Source: Ypsolopha sequella (Eukaryota > Arthropoda > Insecta > Lepidoptera > Ypsolophidae). From it: a stretch of 64,000 nt of DNA. Below are positions 38,150-49,182 of this stretch, one piece after another. The notes below the pieces were generated by a model. The model did not search any database, was not told where the DNA came from, and saw only the letters and a program-made list of their open reading frames with translations. The position numbers and the translations under genes are program-made. Positions within the stretch are counted from its first letter, which is position 1; each line of letters starts with the position of its first letter. Location: the NCBI GenBank assembly GCA_934047225.1, contig CAKOHE010000044.1:434001-498000 (forward strand), read 5' to 3'.

Positions 38150-41100
38150 ATGCGAAGGGATAAGGGGCGCGTTATTGCTCTTATGCAAAGGGATGAGGGG
38201 CACGTTCTTGCTCTTATGCGAAGAGATAAGGGGCACGTTCTTGCTCTCATGCAAAGGGATAAGGGGCGCGTTATTGCTCTTATGCGAAGGGATAAGGGGC
38301 ACGTTCTTGCCCTTATGCGAAGTGATAAGAGGCGCGTTCTTACTCTTATGCAAAGGGATGAGGGGCACGTTCTTGCTCTTATGCGAAGGGATAAGGGGCG
38401 CGTTATTGCTCTTATGCAAAGGGATGAGAGGCACGTTATTGCTCTTATGCAATGGGATAAGGGGCGCGTTATTGCTCTTATGCAAAGGGATAAGGGGCAC
38501 GTTATTGCTCTTATGCAAAGGGATGAAGGGCGCGTTATTGCTCTTATGCGAAGGGATAAGGGGCACGTTATTGCTCTTATGCAAAGGGATAAGGGGCATG
38601 TTATTGCTCTTATGCAAAGGGATGAGGGGCACGTTATTGCTCTTATGCGAAGGGATAAGGGGCACGTTCTTGCTCTTATGCAAAGGGATAAGGGGCGCGT
38701 TATTGCTCTTATGCAAAGGGATGAGTGGCGCGTTATTGTTCTTATGCAAAGGGATGAAGGGCGCGTTATTGCTCTTATGCAAAGGGATGAAGGGCGCGTT
38801 ATTGCTCTTATGCAAAGGGATAAGGGGCACGTTATTGCTCTTATGCAAAGGGATGAAGGGCGCGTTATTGCTCTTATGCGAAGGGATAAGGGGCGCGTTA
38901 TTGCTCTTATGCAAAGGGATGAGGGGCACGTTCTTGCTCTTATGCGAAGGGATAAGGGGCACGTTCTTGCTCTTATGCGAAGGGATAAGGGGCACGTTAT
39001 TGCTCTTATGCAAAGGGATAAGGGGCACGTTATTGCTCTTATGCAAAGGGATGACGGGCGCGTTATTGCTCTTATGCGAAGATATAAGGGGCACGTTCTT
39101 GCTCTTATGCGAAGGGATAAGGGGCGCGTTATTGCTCTTATGCGAAGGGATAAGGGGCACGTTCTTGCCCTTATGCGAAGTGATAAGAGGCGCGTTCTTA
39201 CTCTTATGCGAAGGGATAAGGGGCGCGTTCTTGCCCTTATGCGAAGGGATAAGAGGCACGTTCTTGCTCTTATGCGAAGGGATAAGGAGTGCGTTATTGC
39301 TCTTATGCGAAGGAAAAATGGGCACATTATTGCTCTTATGCGAAGGGATAAGGGGCGCGTTCTTGCCCTTATGCGAAGGGATAAGGGGCACGTTATTGCC
39401 CTTATGCTAAGGGATAAGGGGCGCGTTCTTGGTCTTATGCAAAGGGATAAGGGGTGCGTTCTTACTCTTATGCGAAGGGATAAGGGGCAGGTTCTTGCCC
39501 TTATGCGAAGGGATAAAGGGCACATTCTTGCCCTTATGCGAAGGGATAAGGGGCACGTTCTTGCTCTTATGCGAAAGGATAAGAGGCGCGTTCTTACTCT
39601 TATGCGAAGGAATAAGGGGCGCGTTCTTGCTCTTATGCAAAGGGATGAGATGCACGTTCTTGCTCTTATGCGAAGGGATAAGGGGCGCGTTATTGCTCTT
39701 ATGCGAAGGGATAAGGGGCACGTTCTTGCCCTTATGCGAAGGGATAAAGGGCACATACTTGCCCTTATGCGAAGGGATAAGGGGCACGTTCTTGCTCTTA
39801 TGCGAAGGGATAAGAGGCGCGTTATTGCTCTTACGCAAAGGGATGAAGGGCGCGTTATTGCTCTTATGCAAAGGGATGAGGGGCACGTTATTGCTCTTAT
39901 GCAATGGGATAAGTGGCGCGTTATTGCTCTTATGCAATGGGATAAGGGGCGCGTTATTGCTCTTATGCAAAGGGATAAGGGGCACCGTATTGCTCTTATG
40001 CAAAGGGATGAAGGGCGCGTTATTGCTCTTATGCGAAGGGATAAGGGGCGCGTTCTTGCCCTTATGCGAAGGGATAAGGGGCACGTTCTTGCTCTTATGC
40101 GAAGGGATAAGAGGCGCGTTATTGCTCTTATGCGAAGGGATAAGGGGCACGTTCTTGCCCTTATGCGAAGGGATAAGGGGCATGTTCTTGCTCTTATGCG
40201 AAGGGATAAGAGGCGCGTTCTTACTGTTATGCGAAGGGATAAGGGGCGCGTTTTTGCCCTTATGCGAAGGGATAAGGGGCACGTTCTTGCTCTTATGCGA
40301 AGGGATGAGGGGCACGTTCTTGCTCTTATGGGAAGGGATAAGAGGCGCGTTTTTGCCCTTTGCGAAGGGATAAGGGGCGCGTTATTGCTCTTATGCAAAG
40401 GGATGAGAGGCACGTTATTGCTCTTATGCAATGGGATAAGGGGCGCGTTATTGCTCTTATGCGAAGGGATAAGGGGCGCGTTCTTGCCCTTATGCGAAGG
40501 GATAAGAGGCGCATTCTTACTCTTATGCGAAGGGATAAGGGGCGCGTTCTTGCCCTTATGCGAAGGGATAAGAGGCACGTTCTTGCTCATATGCGAAGGG
40601 ATAAGGGGCGCGGTATTGCTCTTATGCGAAGGGATAAGGGGCACGTTCTTGCTCTTATGCGAAGGGATAAGAGGCGCGTTCTTACTCTTATGCGAAGGGA
40701 TAAGGGGCGCGTTCTTTCCCTTATGCGAAGGGATAAGAGGCGCATTCTTACTCTTATGCGAAGGGATAAGGGGCGCGTTCTTGCCCTTATGCGAAGGGAT
40801 AAGAGGCACGTTCTTGCTCTTATGCGAAGGGATAAGAGGCGCGTTATTGCTCTTATGCGAAGGGATAAGGGGCACGTTCTTGCCCTTATGCGAAGGGATA
40901 AGGGGCATGTTCTTGCTCTTATGCGAAGGGATAAGAGGCGCGTTCTTACTGTTATGCGAAGGGATAAGGGGCGCGTTTTTGCCCTTATGCGAAGGGATAA
41001 GGGGCACGTTCTTGCTCTTATGCGAAGGGATGAGGGGCACGTTCTTGCTCTTATGGGAAGGGATAAGAGGCGCGTTTTTGCCCTTTGCGAAGGGATAAGG

Positions 41101-44100
41101 GGCGCGTTATTGCTCTTATGCAAAGGGATGAGAGGCACGTTATTGCTCTTATGCAATGGGATAAGGGGCGCGTTATTGCTCTTATGCGAAGGGATAAGGG
41201 GTGCGTTCTTGCCCTTATGCGAAGGGATAAGAGGCGCATTCTTACTCTTATGCGAAGGGATAAGGGGCGCGTTCTTGCCCTTATGCGAAGGGATAAGAGG
41301 CACGTTCTTGCTCTTATGCGAAGGGATAAGGGGCGCGGTATTGCTCTTATGCGAAGGGATAAGGGGCACGTTCTTACTCTTATGCGAAGGGATAAGGGGC
41401 GCGTTCTTGCTCTTGTGCAAAGGGATGAGGGGCACGTTCTTGCTCTTATGCGAAGGGATAAGGGGCGCGTTCTTGCCCTTATGCGAAGGGATAAGGGGCA
41501 CGTTCTTGCTCTTATGCGAAGGGATAAGAGGCGCGTTATTGCTCTTATGCGAAAGGATAAGGGGCACGTTCTTGCCCTTATGCGAAGGGATAAGGGGCAT
41601 GTTCTTGCTCTTATGCGAAGGGATAAGAGGCGCGTTCTTACTGTTATGCGAAGGGATAAGGGGCGCGTTTTTGCCCTTATGCGAAGGGATTAGGGGCACG
41701 TTCTTGCTCTTATGCGAAGGGATGAGGGGCACGTTCTTGCTCTTATGGGAAGGGATAAGAGGCGCGTTTTTGCCCTTTGCGAAGGGATAAGGGGCGCGTT
41801 ATTGCTCTTATGCAAAGGGATGAGAGGCACGTTATTGCTCTTATGCAATGGGATAAGGGGCGCGTTATTGCTCTTATGCGAAGGGATAAGGGGCGCGTTC
41901 TTGCCCTTATGCGAAGGGATAAGAGGCGCATTCTTACTCTTATGCGAAGGGATAAGGGGCGCGTTCTTGCCCTTATGCGAAGGGATAAGAGGCACGTTCT
42001 TGCTCTTATGCGAAGGGATAAGGGGCGCGGTATTGCTCTTATGCGAAGGGATAAGGGGCGCGTTATTGCTCTTATGCAAAGGGATGAGAGGCACGTTATT
42101 GCTCTTATGCAATGGGATAAGGGGCGCGTTATTGCTCTTATGCGAAGGGATAAGGGGCGCGTTCTTGCCCTTATGCGAAGGGATAAGAGGCGCATTCTTA
42201 CTCTTATGCGAAGGGATAAGGGGCGCGTTCTTGCCCTTATGCGAAGGGATAAGAGGCACGTTCTTGCTCTTATGCGAAGGGATAAGGGGCGCAGTATTGC
42301 TCTTATGCGAAGGGATAAGGGGCACGTTCTTACTCTTATGCGAAGGGATAAGGGGCGCGTTCTTGCTCTTGTGCAAAGGGATGAGGGGCACGTTCTTGCT
42401 CTTATGCGAAGGGATAAGGGGCGCGTTCTTGCCCTTATGCGAAGGGATAAGGGGCACGTTCTTGCTCTTATGCGAAGGGATAAGAGGCGCGTTATTGCTC
42501 TTATGCGAAGGGATAAGGGGCACGTTCTTGCCCTTATGCGAAGGGATAAGGGGCATGTTCTTGCTCTTATGCGAAGGGATAAGAGGCGCGTTCTTATTGT
42601 TATGCGAAGGGATAAGGGGCGCGTTTTTGCCCTTATGCGAAGGGATAAGGGGCACGTTCTTGCTCTTATGCGAAGGGATGAGGGGCACGTTGTTGCTCTT
42701 ATGGGAAGGGATAAGAGGCGCGTTTTTGCCCTTTGCGAAGGGATAAGGGGCGCGTTATTGCTCTTATGCAAAGGGATGAGAGGCACGTTATTGCTCTTAT
42801 GCAATGGGATAAGGGGCGCGTTATTGCTCTTATGCGAAGGGATAAGGGGCGCGTTCTTGCCCTTATGCGAAGGGATAAGAGGCGCATTCTTACTCTTATG
42901 CGAAGGGATAAGGGGCGCGTTCTTGCCCTTATGCAAAGGGATGAGAGGCACGTTATTGCTCTTATGCAATGGGATAAGGGGCGCGTTATTGCTCTTATGC
43001 GAAGGGATAAGGGGCGCGTTCTTGCCCTTATGCGAAGGGATAAGAGGCGCATTCTTACTCTTATGCGAAGGGATAAGGGGCGCGTTCTTGCCCTTATGCG
43101 AAGGGATAAGAGGCACGTTCTTGCTCTTATGCGAAGGGATAAGGGGCGCGGTATTGCTTTTATGCGAAGGGATAAGGGGCACGTTCTTACTCTTATGCGA
43201 AGGGATAAGGGGCGCGTTCTTGCTCTTGTGCAAAGGGATGAGGGGCACGTTCTTGCTCTTATGCGAAGGGATAAGGGGCGCGTTCTTGCCCTTATGCGAA
43301 GGGATAAGGGGCACGTTCTTGCTCTTATGCGAAGGGATAAGAGGCGCGTTATTGCTCTTATGCGAAGGGATAAGGGGCACGTTCTTGCCCTTATGCGAAG
43401 GGATAAGGGGCATGTTCTTGCTCTTATGCGAAGGGATAAGAGGCGCGTTCTTATTGTTATGCGAAGGGATAAGGGGCGCGTTTTTGCCCTTATGCGAAGG
43501 GATAAGGGGCACGTTCTTGCTCTTATGCGAAGGGATGAGGGGCACGTTCTTGCTCTTATGGGAAGGGATAAGAGGCGCGTTTTTGCCCTTTGCGAAGGGA
43601 TAAGGGGCGCGTTATTGCTCTTATGCAAAGGGATGAGAGGCACGTTATTGCTCTTATGCAATGGGATAAGGGGCGCGTTATTGCTCTTATGCGAAGGGAT
43701 AAGGGGCGCGTTCTTGCCCTTATGCGAAGGGATAAGAGGCGCATTCTTACTCTTATGCGAAGGGATAAGGGGCGCGTTCTTGCCCTTATGCGAAGGGATA
43801 AGAGGCACGTTCTTGCTCTTATGCGAAGGGATAAGGGGCGCGGTATTGCTCTTATGCGAAGGGATAAGGGGCACGTTCTTGCTCTTATGCGAAGGGATAA
43901 GAGGCGCGTTCTTACTCTTATGCGAAGGGATAAGGGGCGCGTTCGTGCCCTTATGCGAAGGGATAAGAGGCGCATTCTTACTCTTATGCGAAGGGATAAG
44001 GGGCGCGTTCTTGCCCTTATGCGAAGGGATAAGAGGCACGTTCTTGCTCTTATGCGAAGGGATAAGAGGCGCGTTATTGCTCTTATGCGAAGGGATAAGG

Positions 44101-46757
44101 GGCACGTTCTTGCCCTTATGCGAAGGGATAAGGGGCATGTTCTTGCTCTTATGCGAAGGGATAAGAGGCGCGTTCTTACTGTTATGCGAAGGGATAAGGG
44201 GCGCGTTTTTGCCCTTATGCGAAGGGATAAGGGGCACGTTCTTGCTCTTATGCGAAGGGATGAGGGGCACGTTCTTGCTCTTATGGGAAGGGATAAGAGG
44301 CGCGTTTTTGCCCTTTGCGAAGGGATAAGGGGCGCGTTATTGCTCTTATGCAAAGGGATGAGAGGCACGTTATTGCTCTTATGCAATGGGATAAGGGGCG
44401 CGTTATTGCTCTTATGCGAAGGGATAAGGGGCGCGTTCTTGCCCTTATGCGAAGGGATAAGAGGCGCATTCTTACTCTTATGCGAAGGGATAAGGGGCGC
44501 GTTCTTGCCCTTATGCGAAGGGATAAGAGGCACGTTCTTGCTCTTATGCGAAGGGATAAGGGGCGCGGTATTGCTCTTATGCGAAGGGATAAGGGGCACG
44601 TTCTTACTCTTATGCGAAGGGATAAGGGGCGCGTTCTTGCTCTTGTGCAAAGGGATGAGGGGCACGTTCTTGCTCTTATGCGAAGGGATAAGGGGCGCGT
44701 TCTTGCCCTTATGCGAAGGGATAAGGGGCACGTTCTTGCTCTTATGCGAAGGGATAAGAGGCGCGTTATTGCTCTTATGCGAAGGGATAAGGGGCACGTT
44801 CTTGCCTTTATGCGAAGGGATAAGGGGCATGTTCTTGCTCTTATGCGAAGGGATAAGAGGCGCGTTCTTACTGTTATGCGAAGGGATAAGGGGCGCGTTT
44901 TTGCCCTTATGCGAAGGGATAAGGGGCACGTTCTTGCTCTTATGCGAAGGGATGAGGGGCACGTTCTTGCTCTTATGGGAAGGGATAAGAGGCGCGTTTT
45001 TGCCCTTTGCGAAGGGATAAGGGGCGCGTTATTGCTCTTATGCAAAGGGATGAGAGGCACGTTATTGCTCTTATGCAATGGGATAAGGGGCGCGTTATTG
45101 CTCTTATGCGAAGGGATAAGGGGCGCGTTCTTGCCCTTATGCGAAGGGATAAGAGGCGCATTCTTACTCTTATGCGAAGGGATAAGGGGCGCGTTCTTGC
45201 CCTTATGCGAAGGGATAAGAGGCACGTTCTTGCTCTTATGCGAAGGGATAAGGGGCGCGGTATTGCTCTTATGCGAAGGGATAAGGGGCACGTTCTTGCT
45301 CTTATGCGAAGGGATAAGAGGCGCGTTCTTACTCTTATGCGAAGGGATAAGGGGCGCGTTCTTGCCCTTATGCGAAGGGATAAGAGGCGCATTCTTACTC
45401 TTTTGCGAAGGGATAAGGGGCGCGTTCTTGCCCTTATGCGAAGGGATAAGGGGCGCGTTATTGCTCTTATGCAAAGGGATAAGGGGCGCGTTCTTACTCT
45501 TATGCAAAGGGATAAGGGGCACGTTCTTGCTCTTATGCGAAGGGATAAGGGGCGCGTTATTGCTCTTATGCGAAGGGATAAGGGGCACATTATTGCTCTT
45601 ATGCGAAGGGATAAGGGGCGCGTTCTTGCCCTTATGTGAAGGAATAAGGGGCACGTTATTGCTCTTATGCTAAGCGATAAGGGGCGCGTTATTGCTCTTA
45701 TGCAAAGGGATGAGGGGCACGTTCTTGCTCTTATGCGAAGGGATAAGGGGCGCGTTATTGCTCTTATGCAAAGGGATGAGGGGCACGTTCTTGCTCTTAT
45801 GCGAAGGGATAAGGGGCACGTTATTGCTCTTATGCGAAGGGATAAGAGGCGCGTTCTTACTCTTATGCGAAGGGATAAGGGGCGCGTTATTGCTCTTATG
45901 CAAAGGGATGAGGGGCACGTTCTTGCTCTTCCGCGAAGGGATAAGGGGCGCGTTATTGCTCTTATGCAAAGGGATGAGGGGCACGTTCTTGCTCTTATGC
46001 GAAGGGATAAGGGGCACGTTATTGCTCTTATGCGAAGGGATAAGAGGCGCGTTCTTACTCTTATGCGAAGGGATAAGGGGCGCGTTATTGCTCTTATGCA
46101 AAGGGATGAGGGGCACGTTCTTGCTCTTACGCGAAGGGATAAGGGGCGCGTTATTGCTCTTATGCAAAGGGATGAGGGGCACGTTCTTGCCCTTATGCGA
46201 AGGGATAAGAGGCGCGTTCTTACTCTTATGCGAAGGGATAAGGGGCGCGTTCTTGCCCTTATGCGAAGGGATAAAGGGCACATTCTTGCCCTTATGCGAA
46301 GGGATAAGGGGCACGTTCTTGCTCTTATGCGAAGGGATAAGAGGTGCGTTCTTACTCTTATGCGAAGGGATAAGGGGCGCGTTATTGCTCTTATGCAAAG
46401 GGATGAGGGGCACGTTCTTGCTCTTATGCGAAGGGATAAGGGGCACGTTCTTGCTCTTATGCGAAGGGATAAGGGGCACGTTATTGCTCTTATGCAAAGG
46501 GATAAGGGGCACGTTATTGCTCTTATGCAAAGGGATAAGGGGCACGTTATTGCTCTTATGCAAAGGGATAAGGGGCGCGTTCTTGCACTTATGCGAAGGG
46601 ATAAAGGGCACGTTCTTGCTCTTATGCGAAGGGATAAGGGGCGCGTTATTGCTCTTATGCAAAGGGATGAGGGGCACGTTCTTGCTTTTATGCAAAGGGA
46701 TGAGGGGCACATTCTTGCTCTTATGCGATGGGATAAGGGGCGCGTTCTTGCCCTTAT
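38150..46757. repeat. Diverged satellite subfamily at the right edge (ATGCGAAGGG / CGTTCTTGCCCTT type)
   Basis: Monomers here mostly read ATGCGAAGGGATAAG with CGTTCTTGC or CGTTCTTGCCCTT, instead of ATGCAAAGGG with CGTTATTGCTCTT. Islands of the ordinary type remain (39.83-40.02 kb, and the GTTATTGC...ATGCAATGGG trio at the start of each higher-order unit). Subfamily divergence toward an array edge is common in satellites. Confidence 0.85.
40360..45650. repeat. Higher-order repeats, units of 692-956 bp, each with a 1-bp-deleted monomer
   Basis: A signature monomer reading GTTTTTGCCCTTTGCGAAGG (missing the A of CTTATGCG), always preceded by ATGGGAAGGGATAAGAGGC, recurs with junctions near 40,360, 41,085, 41,777, 42,733, 43,590, 44,315 and 45,007. 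Spacings are 725, 692, 956, 857, 725 and 692 bp, each a multiple of 33 minus 1. So the deletion arose once and was amplified with its neighbours, while units gained or lost whole monomers. Confidence 0.9.
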
Positions 46758-46828
46758 AAAAAGTTGTTATTTGTTTTCTCAATACTCAAATATTAATAAA
46801 AGTAGGCTTATTAGTACTATTAAAACAT
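46758..46828. other. Junction between satellite and BEL/Pao remnant
   Basis: 71 bp of AT-rich sequence with no feature. The satellite ends at CGTTCTTGCCCTTATAAAAAG. Confidence 0.5.
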
Positions 46829-46969
46829 GAGCACGTTAAACCACTGCACTGGTTAACAGCTCGTATAATAGATGTATTCCCGGGCTCAGATGGCAAAGCT
46901 TTAACTGTTAAAACTAGTAAAGGCACAGTAATACGCACAAGTATCACAAAAGTATGTGTCTTACCATAA
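46829..46969 (+). pseudogene. BEL/Pao retrotransposon remnant: C-terminal DUF5641-like segment of the polyprotein
   Basis: The plus-strand frame from 46,829 to the TAA at 46,967 encodes 46 residues containing HWLTARIIDVFPGSDGK and ending in ITKVCVLP. This matches the end of BEL/Pao polyproteins, a W-x-x-ARI...PG-x-DG core followed by R-x-x-x-KL-x-x-LP. Everything upstream is absent, being replaced by the satellite border. The longer minus-strand ORF over the same bases is a shadow. Confidence 0.75.
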
Positions 46970-48429
46970 GAATAATAAATACCTTTTAGGTCTGCTGTGT
47001 GCTTCTCGTTAGTGAGCTGCTGGATTCGTCTTGGGGATTTTTTGCATGTGTTACCGTGCATATATCGTATGAGGTTTTTTCTTAGTGAGCTATGTTTCAA
47101 TTGGCTCCTAAGTCTTGTTAGAATAAGTTTTTCTTTTTTTTACATGATAATGTAAGTGGAAGAAATAATTAATATAGTTGTTAAATTAAGGGTATGGTAA
47201 ATAAGCTACTATCTATAAGTTCCTCTATATTTAATAACTGATGTCTATCCAGTATTTTTCTTTATGCTTGTATAATGATTTCAAGACTGGTTTGGATAAG
47301 TTTGAGCTTATCTCTGTCTGGTGAATGACTTTTTGCCTTTTGTTACACATAAAGTTAAACTATAGTTCAACGCTAGACATTGTAATGAAGTACATAGCTA
47401 CCTAATTTAAACATTACTTTTTACTTTAAGTTACATAATCATTTATATCTTTTGAAATTGTATGTTAAAGATTATATAACTTTATAGCTCACTGGGGCAA
47501 GTGAAATTAAAACAAAGTTTTCTTTTTCAGTTGATTTTTTGGTATAACAGAAACAGTCACTGTAATTATATAATAAACACTTAAGATGCATATACTGTAG
47601 TAAATGTTAGCATGGCTTTTCTGAAATGATGTTCAAGCTAGTTATCGACATAATTTTAGTTTTAGTTTTTGTTTTTTTAAATATGTTTCACTGTCATTTC
47701 ACATCTTTGCCGCCGGCCCCAGTTATGTACGACGCTAATCGCACATATACTATAAAGCTACCTACATATTTAGTTGTACACTAACCGTTGTTCTAAATCC
47801 ACGTCGTCTTGTATCGCTTACCTAATTATACCTTTAAATACAGTCCGCTACATCAAATTTAATGTGGTTTTAATAATTAAATGACCAGCACGCCACATGA
47901 AAATAGCTATTTCTGAATGTGAATATGTCAAACTCTATTAAAGTTTAATTTATGAAATTTTGGATTTTAGGTACTTTCGGCGTTCGGGGACTTTAACATA
48001 CACGCAGAATTTCAACTTCGTGGGTCCAATAGGAAATGTCTTATGGGGGGGTTGAAAGTTGCTCGAAATAGTTCGTGTAATAAAACACACGGCTGTTGCA
48101 CCCGGCCTTTTCTTCTTAGAACTCGGCAGACACTTGTTCTAATGTAGCCGTGATTTCAAAATAAGTGAAGTTTTGCGTGCGCGGCATCCGATTAGAGCAG
48201 GATAGACAGTTAAAAGACAAAAGCGTTAAAACAGGACTGAATCTAGCCGCATTCGGTAAATTTCTTTGAAGATAGCCTATTTTTTTAGCCTATGTTTTTA
48301 CTATGCTATTACATTGTCACGACAGGTGTCAGGAGTTTTAAAATAACTAAATATTTATATTCTAACTACATTAAATTGTCTTCGCCCATAATACGGGTAA
48401 AGAGCCATTTTTCAAATATTGAAGGAAGT
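46970..48429. other. Intergenic, AT-rich; no gene seen
   Basis: I examined the minus strand for further exons of the DUF4781 gene, which should continue in this direction, and found no open segment with splice sites matching that protein. BEL/Pao 3' sequence may extend some way past 46,970, but no LTR boundary could be set. Confidence 0.4.
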
Positions 48430-48600
48430 GTCTAGTCTGCCACAAGTGGCCGTCTAGCAGAAAATAAAATCCTGCCACTAGTGGTCGTTTAACAAGACTA
48501 AGCATCTTAGTCTGCCACTGGTGGTCGTTTAACAAAAAAGAAAATCCTGCCACTAGCGGTAGTTTAACAAAACTAAGTTACTAGTCTGCCACCAGAGCAG
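48430..48600. repeat. Imperfect tandem repeat with a CCACTAGTGG palindromic core
   Basis: Segments beginning TCTGCCAC, each followed by a GTGG(T/C)CGT box, are repeated at about 48,433, 48,510 and 48,584, with internal half-copies beginning CCTGCCAC. The larger unit is about 75 bp and the half-unit about 38 bp. A similar GCCGCTGGTGGC box lies at about 48,976. Confidence 0.7.
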
Positions 48601-49050
48601 CCTCAGCCGCTACGGCTTATACGGGTGCCTGCACTTAGTTACTGCGAGCGGGGGCTGCCCCACCTCCGCGCCTCCGGCTTTTTATATACACTCTAGGGGT
48701 AGTAGCCACAAGCTTGGGTGGATTCAGGGTGCTCTGATTCGGTTTTGAAACAGATTCAACCTATTTTTTATCCATGAAGTTGTAGGGCTCTTCAGATAAG
48801 GATTACGTTCCAACGGTAATTAGCTTGTGGCAAGATAGCCGTTTCTGCTATTCAGCCACTCACTACGTTCAACCAACGTGTATGGAATATTGTACCTTAC
48901 CTAGTTGACGTTAGGAAGTACATTTCAATAATCATAAACTTGTGGTAGAATCATTATTTTTGTTATTTTGCTAAATGGCCGCTGGTGGCAGGCCAGCTAG
49001 GCTAGGAATGGCACGTGTAGACAACGACTCATTTTGCAAGTATATTGTAC
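48601..49050. other. Intronic or intergenic sequence, one GC-rich patch
   Basis: A GC-rich patch at 48,600-48,680 (CCGCTACGGC, GGGGGCTGCCCC) stands out from the AT-rich surroundings. No ORF or exon is supported. Confidence 0.35.
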
Positions 49051-49182
49051 CTTGGTCAAATTGGTCCCAGCCGCAGCTGACTTAGATAAGAGACTGCTAG
49101 CAGCCCCCGCTGCAAGACCGACACTCGATGCTGCAATGTTCAACCAACTGCCTCGCGCTTCTGAGTCCGTGGGGCTGATACT
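49051..49182 (-). CDS. Exon of the DUF4781-type gene (SISPTDSEARGSWLN)
   Basis: Acceptor CCATTAG, donor AAG/GTACAA, 132 bp in phase 0, encoding SISPTDSEARGSWLN followed by an alanine/serine-rich stretch (SSVGLAAGAASSLLSKSAAAG) and NLTK. The DSEAR-x-SWLN box is characteristic of DUF4781 as I know it. This is the last exon I can place on this strand. Confidence 0.78.

Larger units (their letters stand above)
25151..46757. repeat. 33-bp satellite, block 3 (about 655 copies)
   Basis: Continuation after the LINE, starting with the right AAAGGGAT duplication. From 25 to about 38 kb the monomers resemble blocks 1 and 2. Variants with ATGCGAAGGG and CACGTTCTTGC first appear near 28.6 kb and dominate from about 38.2 kb to the end. 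A block at 28,886-29,506 recurs at 33,935-34,555 (5049 bp = 153 x 33 later) and again near 37,632. Monomers of 34 bp occur near 27,062 and 34,820 and one of 32 bp near 28,518; these set the breaks between long false ORFs. Confidence 0.97.

Noticed and set aside
2462..46757. CRISPR array
   Set aside because: Repeats are directly head to tail with no unique spacers, and the genome is animal.
46786..47100. Minus-strand 104-codon ORF
   Set aside because: The plus strand over the same bases encodes the BEL/Pao C-terminus, which explains the sequence.
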